Below, piece by piece: positions 35,495 through 44,469 of a DNA stretch of 64,000 bases. Both the position numbers and the translations under genes were made by a program. Positions within the stretch are counted from its first letter, which is position 1; each line of letters opens with the position of its first letter. The notes below the pieces were generated by a model. That model ran no database searches and had not been told where the DNA came from. It was given only the letters and a program-made list of their open reading frames with translations. This stretch comes from Streptomyces sp. CB02959 (GTDB lineage: Bacteria > Actinomycetota > Actinomycetes > Streptomycetales > Streptomycetaceae): contig NZ_NNBP01000015.1 in assembly GCF_002803155.1 (NCBI RefSeq), positions 1 to 64,000 on the forward strand, written 5' to 3'.

Positions 35495-36062
35495 CGCTGT
35501 TCCTCCTGCTCCGCTTCCGGTCGCCGCGCCGACCGGCCCGTATGCCCCGGGTCACCAGCACCACGATCAGCACCGCCTCGGCCGCCGCCATGGCCGGGAA
35601 CCCGTCCACGGCCCAGCGCACCGCCGCCGTCGCCAGGCCCTTGCCCTGGACGTCGGTGGTGCCCGCCAGCTGCTCGCACGCCACGGTGACCACCGCCACC
35701 ACCAGCGGCGGCGCAGATATCAGCCACCAGGCGCCGGCCCGGGTGCAGGCCTTGGCGGCCAGCGCCGCACCGAGCGCCGCGGTCACCGCGAACACCCAGC
35801 CCGGCCGCCCGCCGAGCGCCGTGTCGGCCGCGGCGCCGACGGCGGCCACCACCAGCGCCACCAGGGCGGCGCGGCCGGCCCGTCGACCGTTGCCCACCCG
35901 GCCCGACCGTGCGCCGGCCCGCCCGGGAGCCGGCCCGACGCCGTCCGCTCCCTCGTACCGGTCGCCGCGCCGGCGGGGGCCCGGCACCCGGCGCGACACC
36001 TGTGCCGGGTCCCGCGCCAGGTCGTCGTACCCGTTCGGGGCTTCGGTGCGCTGACCTGTCAT
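35487..36062 (-). CDS. Membrane protein of unknown function upstream of the LCP gene
   Basis: 191 residues. A hydrophilic, Arg/Pro-rich N-terminal half precedes four hydrophobic segments from about residue 65 on (AALVALVVAAVGAAADTAL, WVFAVTAALGAALAA, LISAPPLVVAVVTVAC, AAAEAVLIVVLVTRGI) and a basic tail. It may be the family annotated DUF6542 in Streptomyces, from memory and without certainty. ATG 36062 is preferred because AAAGG lies 6 bases before it. The stop overlaps the LCP start, suggesting a joint wall-assembly role. Confidence 0.7.
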   Translation of the reverse strand: MTGQRTEAPNGYDDLARDPAQVSRRVPGPRRRGDRYEGADGVGPAPGRAGARSGRVGNGRRAGRAALVALVVAAVGAAADTALGGRPGWVFAVTAALGAALAAKACTRAGAWWLISAPPLVVAVVTVACEQLAGTTDVQGKGLATAAVRWAVDGFPAMAAAEAVLIVVLVTRGIRAGRRGDRKRSRRNSGA

Positions 36063-36444
36063 TCGCATCCTTTGGACGGCCGGACCGGCGAGGCGGTCGC
36101 GGGGCGTGCCGCGCGGCGGCAGAAGAGGGCGGTTCCGGCCGGGAAGACGACGATTGCGCCGAGCCGGTTTCACATTTGACTGCTTGATTGCGCAATCTAG
36201 CAAGTGTGTGGGGGGTCATCGGACCAGCCACCTGGGGCGCGCCGCGCCCGGCCGGGCCGCGGGCGACCGGGCCGCGGCACCCCGGCGGCGCGGACGGCGG
36301 GCCCGGGAGCGGCCCGCCCTCGCTGGCCTTCCGTCCGGCTCCGGCGGTATGAAGGAGCCCGGCGCGAACGCCCCCTGGGGCGCTCGCGCGCAGCGGCGGG
36401 AAGCCGGGGAACGTGCAGGCCGGAGTAGGTGTGAGGCGGGAATC
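36063..36444. other. Intergenic region with divergent signals, no gene seen
   Basis: About 380 bases between the membrane-protein gene and the DUF3046 gene. The only clear signal is the promoter and palindrome at 36176-36203. The stretch 36230-36440 is open on the plus strand but lacks family similarity and a ribosome-binding site. Confidence 0.5.
36176..36203 (+). promoter_or_regulatory. Promoter with TTGCGCAA palindrome in the spacer (site C)
   Basis: TTGACT (36176-36181) and TAGCAA (36198-36203) are 16 bases apart. The spacer holds the 12-bp palindrome GATTGCGCAATC (36186-36197), and a weaker dyad (GCTTGATTGC / GCAATCTAGC) extends it. It points toward the DUF3046 gene about 240 bases downstream, but could also act on the divergent gene. 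Confidence 0.5.
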
Positions 36445-36639
36445 ATGCGGTTGACGGTGTTCTGGGAGCGGATGGCGGACCACTTCGGTGCGGGCTACGC
36501 CGACTCCTTCGCACGCGATCACGTGATGTCGGGGCTCGGCGGCCGCACGGTCCACGAGGCACTGGCGGCGGGGTGGAGCGCCAAAGAGGTGTGGCGGGTG
36601 GTCTGCACGGCGATGGACGTGCCGCAGGACAAGCGCTGA
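36445..36639 (+). CDS. DUF3046 family protein
   Basis: 64 residues matching the small actinobacterial DUF3046 family, which begins MRLTVFWERMADHFG and ends KEVWRVVCTAMDVP. It is regularly found just upstream of recA in Streptomyces; its function is unknown. The ATG has GAGGCGGG upstream. A long reading upstream of this ATG has no similarity and is rejected. Confidence 0.88.
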   Translation: MRLTVFWERMADHFGAGYADSFARDHVMSGLGGRTVHEALAAGWSAKEVWRVVCTAMDVPQDKR

Positions 36640-36671
36640 GCGGGCGGCGGCCGGGTGTCGGCGCGGTGCGC

Positions 36672-36677
36672 GACACT
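36672..36677 (+). promoter_or_regulatory. -10 box for leaderless AI-2E transporter gene
   Basis: GACACT ends 7 bases before GTG 36685, and no ribosome-binding site is visible. This selects that GTG over the one two codons later. Confidence 0.45.
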
Positions 36678-36684
36678 TGGCTGC

Positions 36685-37989
36685 GTGTCCGTGACAGATG
36701 AGATCAGCAGCCACGACGGCCCCCGCCCCGACGACCCGCCGCGGGACCGGTCCGATGACCGGCGCGAGGCGCGGATGCCGCGCTGGCTCCCGCGGGCCAT
36801 GGTGCTCGCGCTCGCTCTGGTGGCCTGCTTCCAGCTCGCCACCTGGGGCTTCCACCAGCTGATCGGCCTGCTGCTGAACGTCCTCATCGCGTTCTTCCTG
36901 GCGCTGGCCATCGAACCGGCCGTCGACTGGATGGCCGGCCGCGGCATGCGGCGCGGGCTCGCCACCGGCCTGGTGTTCCTGGCGATCCTGGTCGCCACGG
37001 TGGGCTTCGTCACGCTGCTGGGGTCCATGCTGGCCGGCCAGATCGCCACCATGGTCGAGGAGTTCCCGCAGTACCTGGACTCCGTCATCAGCTGGACCAA
37101 CAGCACCTTCCACACCCACCTCTCCCGGGTCCAGGTGCAGAACAACCTGCTGAACTCCGACTGGCTGCAGAAGTACGTCCAGGACAGCGCCAACAACGTC
37201 CTGGCGGTCTCCGCCCAGGTGCTCGGCGGGCTGTTCAACCTCCTCACCGTCGCGCTGTTCTCGTTCTACTTCGCCGCCGACGGCCCCCGGCTGCGGCGGG
37301 CGCTGTGCTCGGTGCTGCCGCCCCGTAGGCAGGCCGAGGTGCTGCGCGCCTGGGAGATCGCGGTCGCCAAGACCGGCGGGTACCTCTACTCCCGCGGCCT
37401 GATGGCGCTGATATCCGGGGTCGCGCACTACGTCCTGCTGGAGATCCTGGGCGTGCCCTACGCCCCGGCGCTCGGCATGTGGGTCGGCCTGATCTCGCAG
37501 TTCGTGCCCACGATCGGCACGTACATGGCGGGTGCGCTGCCCATCCTGATCGCGTTCACCGTCAATCCCTGGTACGCGCTGTGGGTCTTCGGCTTCGTCG
37601 TGGTCTACCAGCAGTTCGAGAACTACCTCCTCCAGCCCCGGATCACCGCCAGGACCGTGGACATCCACCCCGCCGTCGCCTTCGGCTCGGTGATCGCCGG
37701 TACGGCCCTGATGGGCGCGGTCGGCGCGCTGATCGCGATCCCGGCCACCGCGACGCTCCAGGCGTTCCTGGGTGCGTACGTCAAGCGGTACGAGGTCACC
37801 GCGGATCCGCGGAGCCGCTTCCGGGCGAGGCGTCGGGGCGGGGCCACCGGTGGTGGTGCCGATGACGCGGCCGGGTCGGCCGGGTCGGCCGGGGAGTCGG
37901 GCGCCGGGGCGCCGGGTGGCGAAGAGGGTGCCGTGCCGAGCGGCGAAGAGGGTGCCGTGCCGAGCGGGGCGCGGCGGGGCGGCGCGTGA
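36685..37989 (+). CDS. AI-2E family transporter
   Basis: 434 residues with about eight membrane helices and the AI-2E exporter-type motifs LIAFFLALAIEPAVDW, GLISQFVPTIGTYMAG and YQQFENYLLQPRI. Members move small molecules or ions; the substrate of this one is unknown. The last 60 residues are a Gly/Ala-rich hydrophilic tail containing a direct repeat (EEGAVPSG twice, 37921-37970). It stands before recA but recA has its own promoter. Confidence 0.9.
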   Translation: MSVTDEISSHDGPRPDDPPRDRSDDRREARMPRWLPRAMVLALALVACFQLATWGFHQLIGLLLNVLIAFFLALAIEPAVDWMAGRGMRRGLATGLVFLAILVATVGFVTLLGSMLAGQIATMVEEFPQYLDSVISWTNSTFHTHLSRVQVQNNLLNSDWLQKYVQDSANNVLAVSAQVLGGLFNLLTVALFSFYFAADGPRLRRALCSVLPPRRQAEVLRAWEIAVAKTGGYLYSRGLMALISGVAHYVLLEILGVPYAPALGMWVGLISQFVPTIGTYMAGALPILIAFTVNPWYALWVFGFVVVYQQFENYLLQPRITARTVDIHPAVAFGSVIAGTALMGAVGALIAIPATATLQAFLGAYVKRYEVTADPRSRFRARRRGGATGGGADDAAGSAGSAGESGAGAPGGEEGAVPSGEEGAVPSGARRGGA

Positions 37990-38023
37990 CGCCGGCGGTG
38001 CGGTGGCGCGGCGCGCGGCGCGC

Positions 38024-38052
38024 TTGACACCAAAATCGAACATCCATTCTTA
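38024..38052 (+). promoter_or_regulatory. recA promoter with LexA (SOS) box
   Basis: TTGACA (38024-38029) is a consensus -35. The SOS box GAACATCCATTC (38038-38049), close to the actinobacterial GAAC-N4-GTTC, fills the spacer and touches the -10 region (TTCTTA or TATTGG). LexA bound here would block RNA polymerase. Confidence 0.8.
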
Positions 38053-38210
38053 TTGGGTGTCCGGCCGCCCGAAGCGGCTCCGGCCCTTGGGAATCCCGGG
38101 CCGACCGCCGGGTTGTCCACAGGCCGGGACCTGGTCCGGGCGCGTTGTCAGTGGCAGGCGTTAGCGTCATGGACGTGAAGCGATCGACTCAAGCAAACCG
38201 GGTGGAACCC

Positions 38211-39332
<1,122 letters not shown>

Positions 39333-39338
39333 CGCGCC

Positions 39339-40007
39339 ATGACACGGCGAACGGAATGGCCGGACAGCGCCGACTTCGACAGCGCTGCCGGCGACGCCGA
39401 GAACCGTAGTGGCCGGACGGGCGGCGCCGTCCCCGAGGACGGCGCCGCACCCAGGGACGGCGGTGGTTCCCGCCCGTCGAGGGCCGGGTCGGGACCGCCG
39501 CGTACGCCCGAGGAGCAGGCGCGGGCGATCTGCCTGCGCCTGCTCACCGGGAGCCCGCGCACCCGTCGGCAACTGGCGGACGCCCTGCGGGAGCGGGGCA
39601 TCCCCGACGAGGCCGCCGAGGAGGTGCTGGCCCGCTTCGAGGACGTCGGTCTGATCGACGACGCGGCGTTCGCCGGCGCCTGGGTGGAGTCCCGGCACCA
39701 CGGCCGGGGCCTGGCCCGCCGCGCCCTCGCCCGCGAGCTGCGCACCAAAGGAGTGGACTCCGCACTGATCGACGAGGCCGTCGGCCGACTCGATGCCGAG
39801 CAGGAGGAGTCCACCGCCCGCGAGCTCGTCGACCGCAAGCTGCGTGCCACCCGCGGCCTGGACCGCGACAAGCGGCTGCGCCGCCTGGCCGGCATGCTGG
39901 CCCGCAAGGGCTACTCGCAGGGCCTCGCCCTCCGCGTCGTCCGCCAGGCCCTGGAAGAGGAGGGCGAGGACCCGGAAGACCTCGACCACCACCTGCCCGA
40001 CGCCTGA
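39339..40007 (+). CDS. recX: Regulatory protein RecX
   Basis: 222 residues. The RecX three-helix repeats occupy about residues 60-210 (ICLRLLTGSPRTRRQLADAL, VGLIDDAAFAGAWVESR, then LARKGYSQGLALRVVRQAL). The first 55 residues are a Gly/Pro/Arg-rich extension found in Streptomyces RecX. RecX limits RecA filament growth. It is six bases downstream of recA and must be cotranscribed. Confidence 0.95.
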   Translation: MTRRTEWPDSADFDSAAGDAENRSGRTGGAVPEDGAAPRDGGGSRPSRAGSGPPRTPEEQARAICLRLLTGSPRTRRQLADALRERGIPDEAAEEVLARFEDVGLIDDAAFAGAWVESRHHGRGLARRALARELRTKGVDSALIDEAVGRLDAEQEESTARELVDRKLRATRGLDRDKRLRRLAGMLARKGYSQGLALRVVRQALEEEGEDPEDLDHHLPDA

Positions 40008-40422
40008 CCGGTCCGGGCCCGCGCGCCCGCCCGCGACACCCGGCCGCCCCGATCAGGGGCAGCCGTACCGTCCGGCCCGCGGTGCCGCCCGAACCAGCCT
40101 GCGCACGGCGGCAGTCGAGCCGGCGCCCGGCCTCGGCATCTCTTGAACCGAACCGCGCCGCACCGAAACGGACCGCACCGAAACGGAACGGCCCGGTCCG
40201 ACCGGCCACGCGCCGTCCGACTACGCCCCGTTCGCCGTCCTCCCGCTCGGCCCTCCGAGCCGTCCTGGGCCCGGCCGCCGGACTCCCACCTGTCGGCCGA
40301 CGCCCGGCCCACCCCGGGCGGACGACGGGAGTGCGACGACGACCTCCGGGCCCGTCCGGTGGATCAGGGACTGACGGGCCGTAGCCCTCCACCGGAAGCC
40401 CCCGGCCCCCCACCAGCAGTCC
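40008..40422. other. Intergenic region after recX, with a 15-bp tandem repeat
   Basis: 415 bases between convergent recX and the rhodanese gene with no convincing coding sequence. It contains CCGCACCGAAACGGA twice in direct contact (40158-40172, 40173-40187), followed by a partial copy. I found no strong terminator hairpin. Confidence 0.6.
40158..40187 (+). repeat. 15-bp direct repeat, two copies
   Basis: CCGCACCGAAACGGA is repeated exactly and without a gap. Each copy contains the short dyad CCGAAACGG. Confidence 0.9.
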
Positions 40423-40821
40423 CTAGCCTTCCACCGACGGCTCCGCCTCCCGCACCGGCAGGCCCGCCGCCCGCCACGCCTGGAAGCCGCCGATCAGGTC
40501 GGTGGCGCGGTGGAGGCCGAGTTCGTGCAGGGAGACCGCGGCGAGGCTGGAGGCGTAGCCCTCGTTGCAGATCACGACGATCGGCAGGCCGTGATGGGTC
40601 GCCTCGGGGGCGCGGTGCTCACCCGTCGGATCGAGGCGCCATTCCAGCTCGTTGCGCTCGACGATCAGCGCCCCGGGGATGGTGCCGTCGCGTTCCCGCA
40701 GCTGCGCGTAGCGGATGTCCACCAGCAACCCGCCGGTCTCCCGGAGCGCCGCGGCCTGAGCCGGGTCCACCCGGGTCAGCCCGCGCCGGGCCCGTGCCAG
40801 CAGTTCGTCGATCGCGCTCAT
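40423..40821 (-). CDS. Rhodanese-like sulfurtransferase
   Basis: 132 residues forming one rhodanese domain: LLVDIRYAQLRERDGTIPGA, then the active-site loop IVVICNEGYASSLAA with the catalytic cysteine, and IGGFQAWRAAGLPV. It would carry persulfide sulfur. The ATG overlaps the cysteine dioxygenase stop by one base (TGATG), so the two are translated together. With dioxygenase it suggests removal of excess cysteine or of sulfane sulfur made from it. Confidence 0.92.
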   Translation of the reverse strand: MSAIDELLARARRGLTRVDPAQAAALRETGGLLVDIRYAQLRERDGTIPGALIVERNELEWRLDPTGEHRAPEATHHGLPIVVICNEGYASSLAAVSLHELGLHRATDLIGGFQAWRAAGLPVREAEPSVEG

Positions 40822-41360
40822 CACCACTCCTCCGGGCGTTCGACCTCTTCCAGCCGCAGCACCGGCCCGGTGCGGCTGTACCGCCGCATCAGCGGCAGCG
40901 GCGGGTAGTAGGCATGCACCGACACCGCGTGGGTGTCGGGGGAGAGGTTGAGCACCTGGTGCACGTGGTGCGGGCCGAACGCCCGGCCCCGGCCGTCGCT
41001 CAGCCGCCGTTCGCGGTCGACGCCGTCGGCGAGTTCCAGGGTCTTCCAGCCCTCGGTGGGGAGCGCGGCGGCGAGCGACTGCTCGGTCAACTCCCCGGCG
41101 GCCGCCGCGAAGGCGCCGCGCGAGCCGCCGTGGTCGTGCCAGCCGGTGCCGGTGCCGGGCGGCCAACCGATCAGCCAGGCCTCACTGCCGCGCGGGCCGT
41201 CCAGCCGGACCCAGGTGCGGCCTTCCGGGTCGAGCGGCAGCGACGCGATGAGCGCGCGATCGGCGGCGGTGCGGTGGGCGAAGTCGAGGAGTTCGGCGGC
41301 GCTGGGGCCACCGTCGTGGGCGCGGGCACGCGGGCGCGCGGGGATCTGTACGTCGGGCAC
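40821..41360 (-). CDS. Cysteine dioxygenase
   Basis: 179 residues of the cupin cysteine dioxygenase family. The iron ligands are in GWHDHGGSRGAF and in HHVHQVLN, and VHAYYPPL carries the conserved tyrosine region. The enzyme converts cysteine to cysteine sulfinate with O2. GTG 41360 has AGGA 9 bases upstream; the reading frame is open for another 42 codons without similarity. A Cys-rich leader ORF and a hairpin lie just upstream. The rhodanese gene is coupled downstream. Confidence 0.9.
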   Translation of the reverse strand: MPDVQIPARPRARAHDGGPSAAELLDFAHRTAADRALIASLPLDPEGRTWVRLDGPRGSEAWLIGWPPGTGTGWHDHGGSRGAFAAAAGELTEQSLAAALPTEGWKTLELADGVDRERRLSDGRGRAFGPHHVHQVLNLSPDTHAVSVHAYYPPLPLMRRYSRTGPVLRLEEVERPEEW

Positions 41361-41424
41361 GGAAACCGTCCTGAGTGATCGGGGGCGCGGCCGCCGGATG
41401 CCGGTGCACTGCCGCGCGGGAAGG

Positions 41425-41451
41425 CCACCGCGGCGACGGCCGCGGCGGTGG
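41425..41451 (-). promoter_or_regulatory. Hairpin between the leader ORF and cysteine dioxygenase gene
   Basis: An 11-bp stem with one mismatch (41425-41435 with 41441-41451) closes a 5-base loop, beginning 4 bases after the leader stop codon. This is where a ribosome stalled on the leader would affect folding. There is no T tract, so it could act as an attenuator or translation switch rather than a simple terminator. Confidence 0.5.
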
Positions 41452-41454
41452 GGA

Positions 41455-41541
41455 TCAACAGGACGGACGACACATGCAGCCCGCATAGCGGACCAGGTCC
41501 AGATGGACCCTCCGCCAGAATCGCGAGCTGTGATCAGTCAC
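41455..41541 (-). CDS. Cysteine-rich leader peptide upstream of cysteine dioxygenase
   Basis: 28 residues from GTG 41541. The central part RRVHLDLVRYAG matches the R-x-H-x-D-L-x-R pattern of Streptomyces leader peptides found before sulfur genes. The end, CMCRPSC, carries three cysteines in the last seven residues. Ribosome stalling at cysteine codons would report cysteinyl-tRNA supply to the downstream cysteine dioxygenase gene. The GTG overlaps the 3' end of the monooxygenase gene by eight bases, and the leader ends 94 bases before the dioxygenase start. The ribosome-binding site is weak, so coupling to the upstream gene or an internal promoter is likely. Confidence 0.7.
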   Translation of the reverse strand: MTDHSSRFWRRVHLDLVRYAGCMCRPSC

Positions 41542-43348
41542 TCTCGGAGTGAAGCACGGAGTTTCCCGGAGGGTCAACCGGCACCGCGTCCGCCACCGGC
41601 TCCGTCCCCGGCTCCGCCGCGGCGCCGTCCGGTCCGCCCCCGGGCTCCCGGGTGGGCCCGTCCGCGGCCGGCCGGCGGTTCTCCGCCCCGTTCGCCCCGC
41701 CGCGCACCGCGTCGGCACAGGCGGCCAGTTCGTCCGGGCGGACCCCGGACAGCGCGGCGACCAGATGGCCGTCGGGCCGCACCACCAGCACGGTGTGCGC
41801 GGCGGCGCCCGGATACGCCTCGGTGACCAGGATCTCCGCGCGCATCGGCAGCGCCCCGACCGCGTCCGACAGCCGGGGCATCAACCCCGCCGACTGCCAG
41901 TGCCGCCGGTCCCAGACCCCGGTACCGGGCGCCACCAGCACCACCAGCAACCCCCGTCCGAGCCGGTCGCGCAGTCCCACCGACGCGCCGTCGGAGGCGG
42001 TCACCGGCACGTCCACCACCGGCGCCCCCGGCAGGGTGCCGACCGCCGCCTCGCCGGGCAGGTCGACGGGCGCCGCCAGCGGCGTGTGCAGATAGGACGG
42101 GGCCGCCCCGAGCGGGCCGCGGCCCAGGTGGCCGTCGGTCAGCAGGGTGCTGCGTCCGCGCGCCGCGCCCGGCAGCACCGTCCGCCAGCGCACCGCGCCG
42201 CCGTCCCGCAGCAGCGGCAACGCCGAGTCCGCGGCCCGCAACCGGGCGGCGACCGCGCCCCGGCGCTCGGCCTGGTAGCTGTCCAACAGGGTCTCGGTGG
42301 CACCGTGGTGCCAGGCCAGGCCCAGCTTCCAGGCGAGGTTCTCGGCGTCCCGCAGGCCCTCGTCCAGGCCCTGGGTGCCGAGCGCGCCCAGCAGGTGGGC
42401 GGCGTCGCCGGCGAGGAAGACGCGGTCCTGCCGCCAGGTCCGGGCCAGCCGGTGGTGGACGGTGTGGACGCCGGTGTCGAGGAGTTCGTAGGGCGGCACC
42501 AGGCCGGTGTGCTTGCGTCCGCCCGCCGTGGCGCCCTCGTCGGCGGATCCGTCCGCGGCCTCCGTGGCCCAGCCGGCCAGCGAGTCGCGGATCCGGGCCA
42601 CCACGGCGTCCGGGGTCACCAGCTCGCGCCCCGGGGGCAGCAGCCAGTCCAGCCGCCAGACCCCGCCGGGCAGCGGCCGGGCGGACACCTCGCTGACCCG
42701 GCCACCGCCGTGCCGGGCCGGCGAGCGGTGCAGCAGCGCCTCGCCGGGCCAGGGGAGTTCGGTGCGCAGCGTGGCCACCGCGTGCCGCTCGACGGCGGTA
42801 CGGCCCGGGAAGCGGATGTCCAGCAGTTTGCGGACGGTGGACCGCGGGCCGTCGCAGCCGACGAGGTAACTCCCGCGCCACCAGGTCCCGTTGTCGCCGC
42901 GGGTCTGGGCGCTGACGCCCTTGCCGTCCTGTTCGACCGCGGCCAGCCGGCTGTCGGAGGCGATCCGGGCGAGCGGTTCGACGGCCAGCGCGGCGCGCAG
43001 CGCGCGGGTCAGCGCGTGCTGCGCGAGGTGCACCGGGGAGGCGCCGGCCCCGTCCCGGTCCGTTCCGTCGGTGCCGTCGTCGGCGAAGGCGACCCGTTCC
43101 AGCAGCCGGCGGCGCCGCATGGTGCGCCACGCCGACCAGCGGGTGCCGGCGCTCGCCAGGGTGTCCGCGCAGCCGAGCCGGGCGGCGAACGCGGCGGTGT
43201 CCGGGCGGAGTACGACGGTGCGGGCGGGCCGGGCCTCCTCCTGGCCGTCGGTCTCGTCGAGGACGACGACGGGCACGCCGTGCCGGGTCAGGGCGAGGGC
43301 GAGGGCGAGACCGACCGGGCCGGCCCCGGCGACGATCACCGGCTCCAC
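41534..43348 (-). CDS. FAD-dependent aromatic monooxygenase
   Basis: 604 residues of the PHBH-fold hydroxylase family. FAD site GAGPVGLALALAL is near residue 9, the DG motif is VGCDGPRSTVRKLL, and GDAAHLLGALGTQGLDEG binds flavin ribityl. The C-terminal 170 residues look like the thioredoxin-like domain of phenol and polyketide hydroxylases (DRLGRGLLVVLVAPG). The substrate is unknown. GTG 43348 has AGGGAG 9 bases upstream. It precedes the leader peptide, dioxygenase and rhodanese genes on the same strand. Confidence 0.88.
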   Translation of the reverse strand: MEPVIVAGAGPVGLALALALTRHGVPVVVLDETDGQEEARPARTVVLRPDTAAFAARLGCADTLASAGTRWSAWRTMRRRRLLERVAFADDGTDGTDRDGAGASPVHLAQHALTRALRAALAVEPLARIASDSRLAAVEQDGKGVSAQTRGDNGTWWRGSYLVGCDGPRSTVRKLLDIRFPGRTAVERHAVATLRTELPWPGEALLHRSPARHGGGRVSEVSARPLPGGVWRLDWLLPPGRELVTPDAVVARIRDSLAGWATEAADGSADEGATAGGRKHTGLVPPYELLDTGVHTVHHRLARTWRQDRVFLAGDAAHLLGALGTQGLDEGLRDAENLAWKLGLAWHHGATETLLDSYQAERRGAVAARLRAADSALPLLRDGGAVRWRTVLPGAARGRSTLLTDGHLGRGPLGAAPSYLHTPLAAPVDLPGEAAVGTLPGAPVVDVPVTASDGASVGLRDRLGRGLLVVLVAPGTGVWDRRHWQSAGLMPRLSDAVGALPMRAEILVTEAYPGAAAHTVLVVRPDGHLVAALSGVRPDELAACADAVRGGANGAENRRPAADGPTREPGGGPDGAAAEPGTEPVADAVPVDPPGNSVLHSESD

Positions 43349-43462
43349 GGGGCGGCTCCCTGGATCCGGCGGTACGTACGGGACGTGCGGGAACTGGCGG
43401 CGGGAGCCCGGTGCGTGATCACACAGCGTATGCAACCCATTGCGGCCGCCTGCGTCAAGTGA

Positions 43463-43494
43463 CGGAGGCGGTGGCGCCGTTGCCACCGCCTCCG
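43463..43494 (-). terminator. Terminator after gluD
   Basis: A perfect 13-bp stem (CGGAGGCGGTGGC, 43463-43475, with 43482-43494) and 6-base loop lie 40 bases beyond the gluD stop, without a T tract. It ends the glu operon before the monooxygenase gene. Confidence 0.75.
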
Positions 43495-43533
43495 GACGGT
43501 CCGGTACCGGCCGCGGTGCGACCGGACGTCCCG

Positions 43534-44469
43534 TCAGTCCTTCGTGGCCGCCGGTGCGTCGGCGGCCGGACCGGCGGGCTCCGCGGCGTCCGCGGCCGCC
43601 GCCGGCTCGGCGGCGGGGGTCGCCGCGACGCCGGTGCGGGCCCGGCGCCCGCGCCGCTCGATCCAGTTGGCCAGGGCGGACAGCGCCAGGCACATCGCCA
43701 CGTAGATGCTGCCGATGACGGTGATCACCGGGATGTAGGTGTCGTTCCCGTTGACGAGGATGTTGGTGCTCATCAGGCGGGCGGTGTAGAGGAGCTCCTC
43801 GAAGGTGATGATGTAGCCGAGCGAGGTGTCCTTCAGGGTCACGACCAGCTGGCTGATGATCGTCGGCAGCATCGCGCGGATCGCCTGCGGGATCAGCACG
43901 GTCGTCATGACCTGCGTCTTGCTCATGCCGAGCGCGTACGCGGCCTCCCGCTGGCCCTTGGGCACGGAGTTGATGCCGGCCCGCAGCACCTCGGCCTGCA
44001 CCGAGCCGTTGTAGACCGTCAGGCCCGCGACCAGTGCCCAGAACTGCGGCTGGCTGCCGGTGAGGCCGAGCGCGTCCCGGCTGGTGAGGAGGATGACCCA
44101 CAGCGCGTAGATGGTGATCAGCAGCGGGACCGCGCGGAACAGCTCGATGAAGCCGGTGGCCACCCAGCGGATCGGCTTGTGGTCCGAGAGCCGGGCCACG
44201 GTCAGCAGCAGGCCCAGTGCCAGCGACAGCACGGCCGCCACCGCGAAGACCTGAAGGGTCGTCAGGATGCCGTCGCGGATGCTGGTGCGCACGCCGGCGT
44301 AGTTGAAGATCTGCCAGACCTGCGGGTCCAGTTGGCCCTTGGAGTCCAGCCGCAGGAACGCGAAGGCGAACAGCCCCAGCACCGCCACCGCGCCGAGGAC
44401 GCTGTAGATGCGGTTGCGGGCCTTCGCCTTCGGCCCCGGCACGTCGTAGAGAACGCTCGCGCCACTCAT
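43534..44469 (-). CDS. gluD: Glutamate ABC transporter permease GluD
   Basis: 311 residues, a polar amino acid permease with about five or six helices. The EAA loop is ALGMSKTQVMTTVLIPQAIRAMLP. The N-terminal 45 residues and a 45-residue Ala/Pro-rich tail extend beyond the core. With GluC it forms the membrane channel for glutamate import. The ATG has GAGG and AAGGG upstream and overlaps the stop codon of a 32-codon ORF (ATGA) that bridges it to gluC. Confidence 0.94.
   Translation of the reverse strand: MSGASVLYDVPGPKAKARNRIYSVLGAVAVLGLFAFAFLRLDSKGQLDPQVWQIFNYAGVRTSIRDGILTTLQVFAVAAVLSLALGLLLTVARLSDHKPIRWVATGFIELFRAVPLLITIYALWVILLTSRDALGLTGSQPQFWALVAGLTVYNGSVQAEVLRAGINSVPKGQREAAYALGMSKTQVMTTVLIPQAIRAMLPTIISQLVVTLKDTSLGYIITFEELLYTARLMSTNILVNGNDTYIPVITVIGSIYVAMCLALSALANWIERRGRRARTGVAATPAAEPAAAADAAEPAGPAADAPAATKD

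Noticed and set aside
43349..44101. N-terminal extension of the monooxygenase frame into gluD
   Set aside because: The FAD motif begins right after GTG 43348, which has a good ribosome-binding site; the extension lies opposite to the gluD frame and is unconserved.
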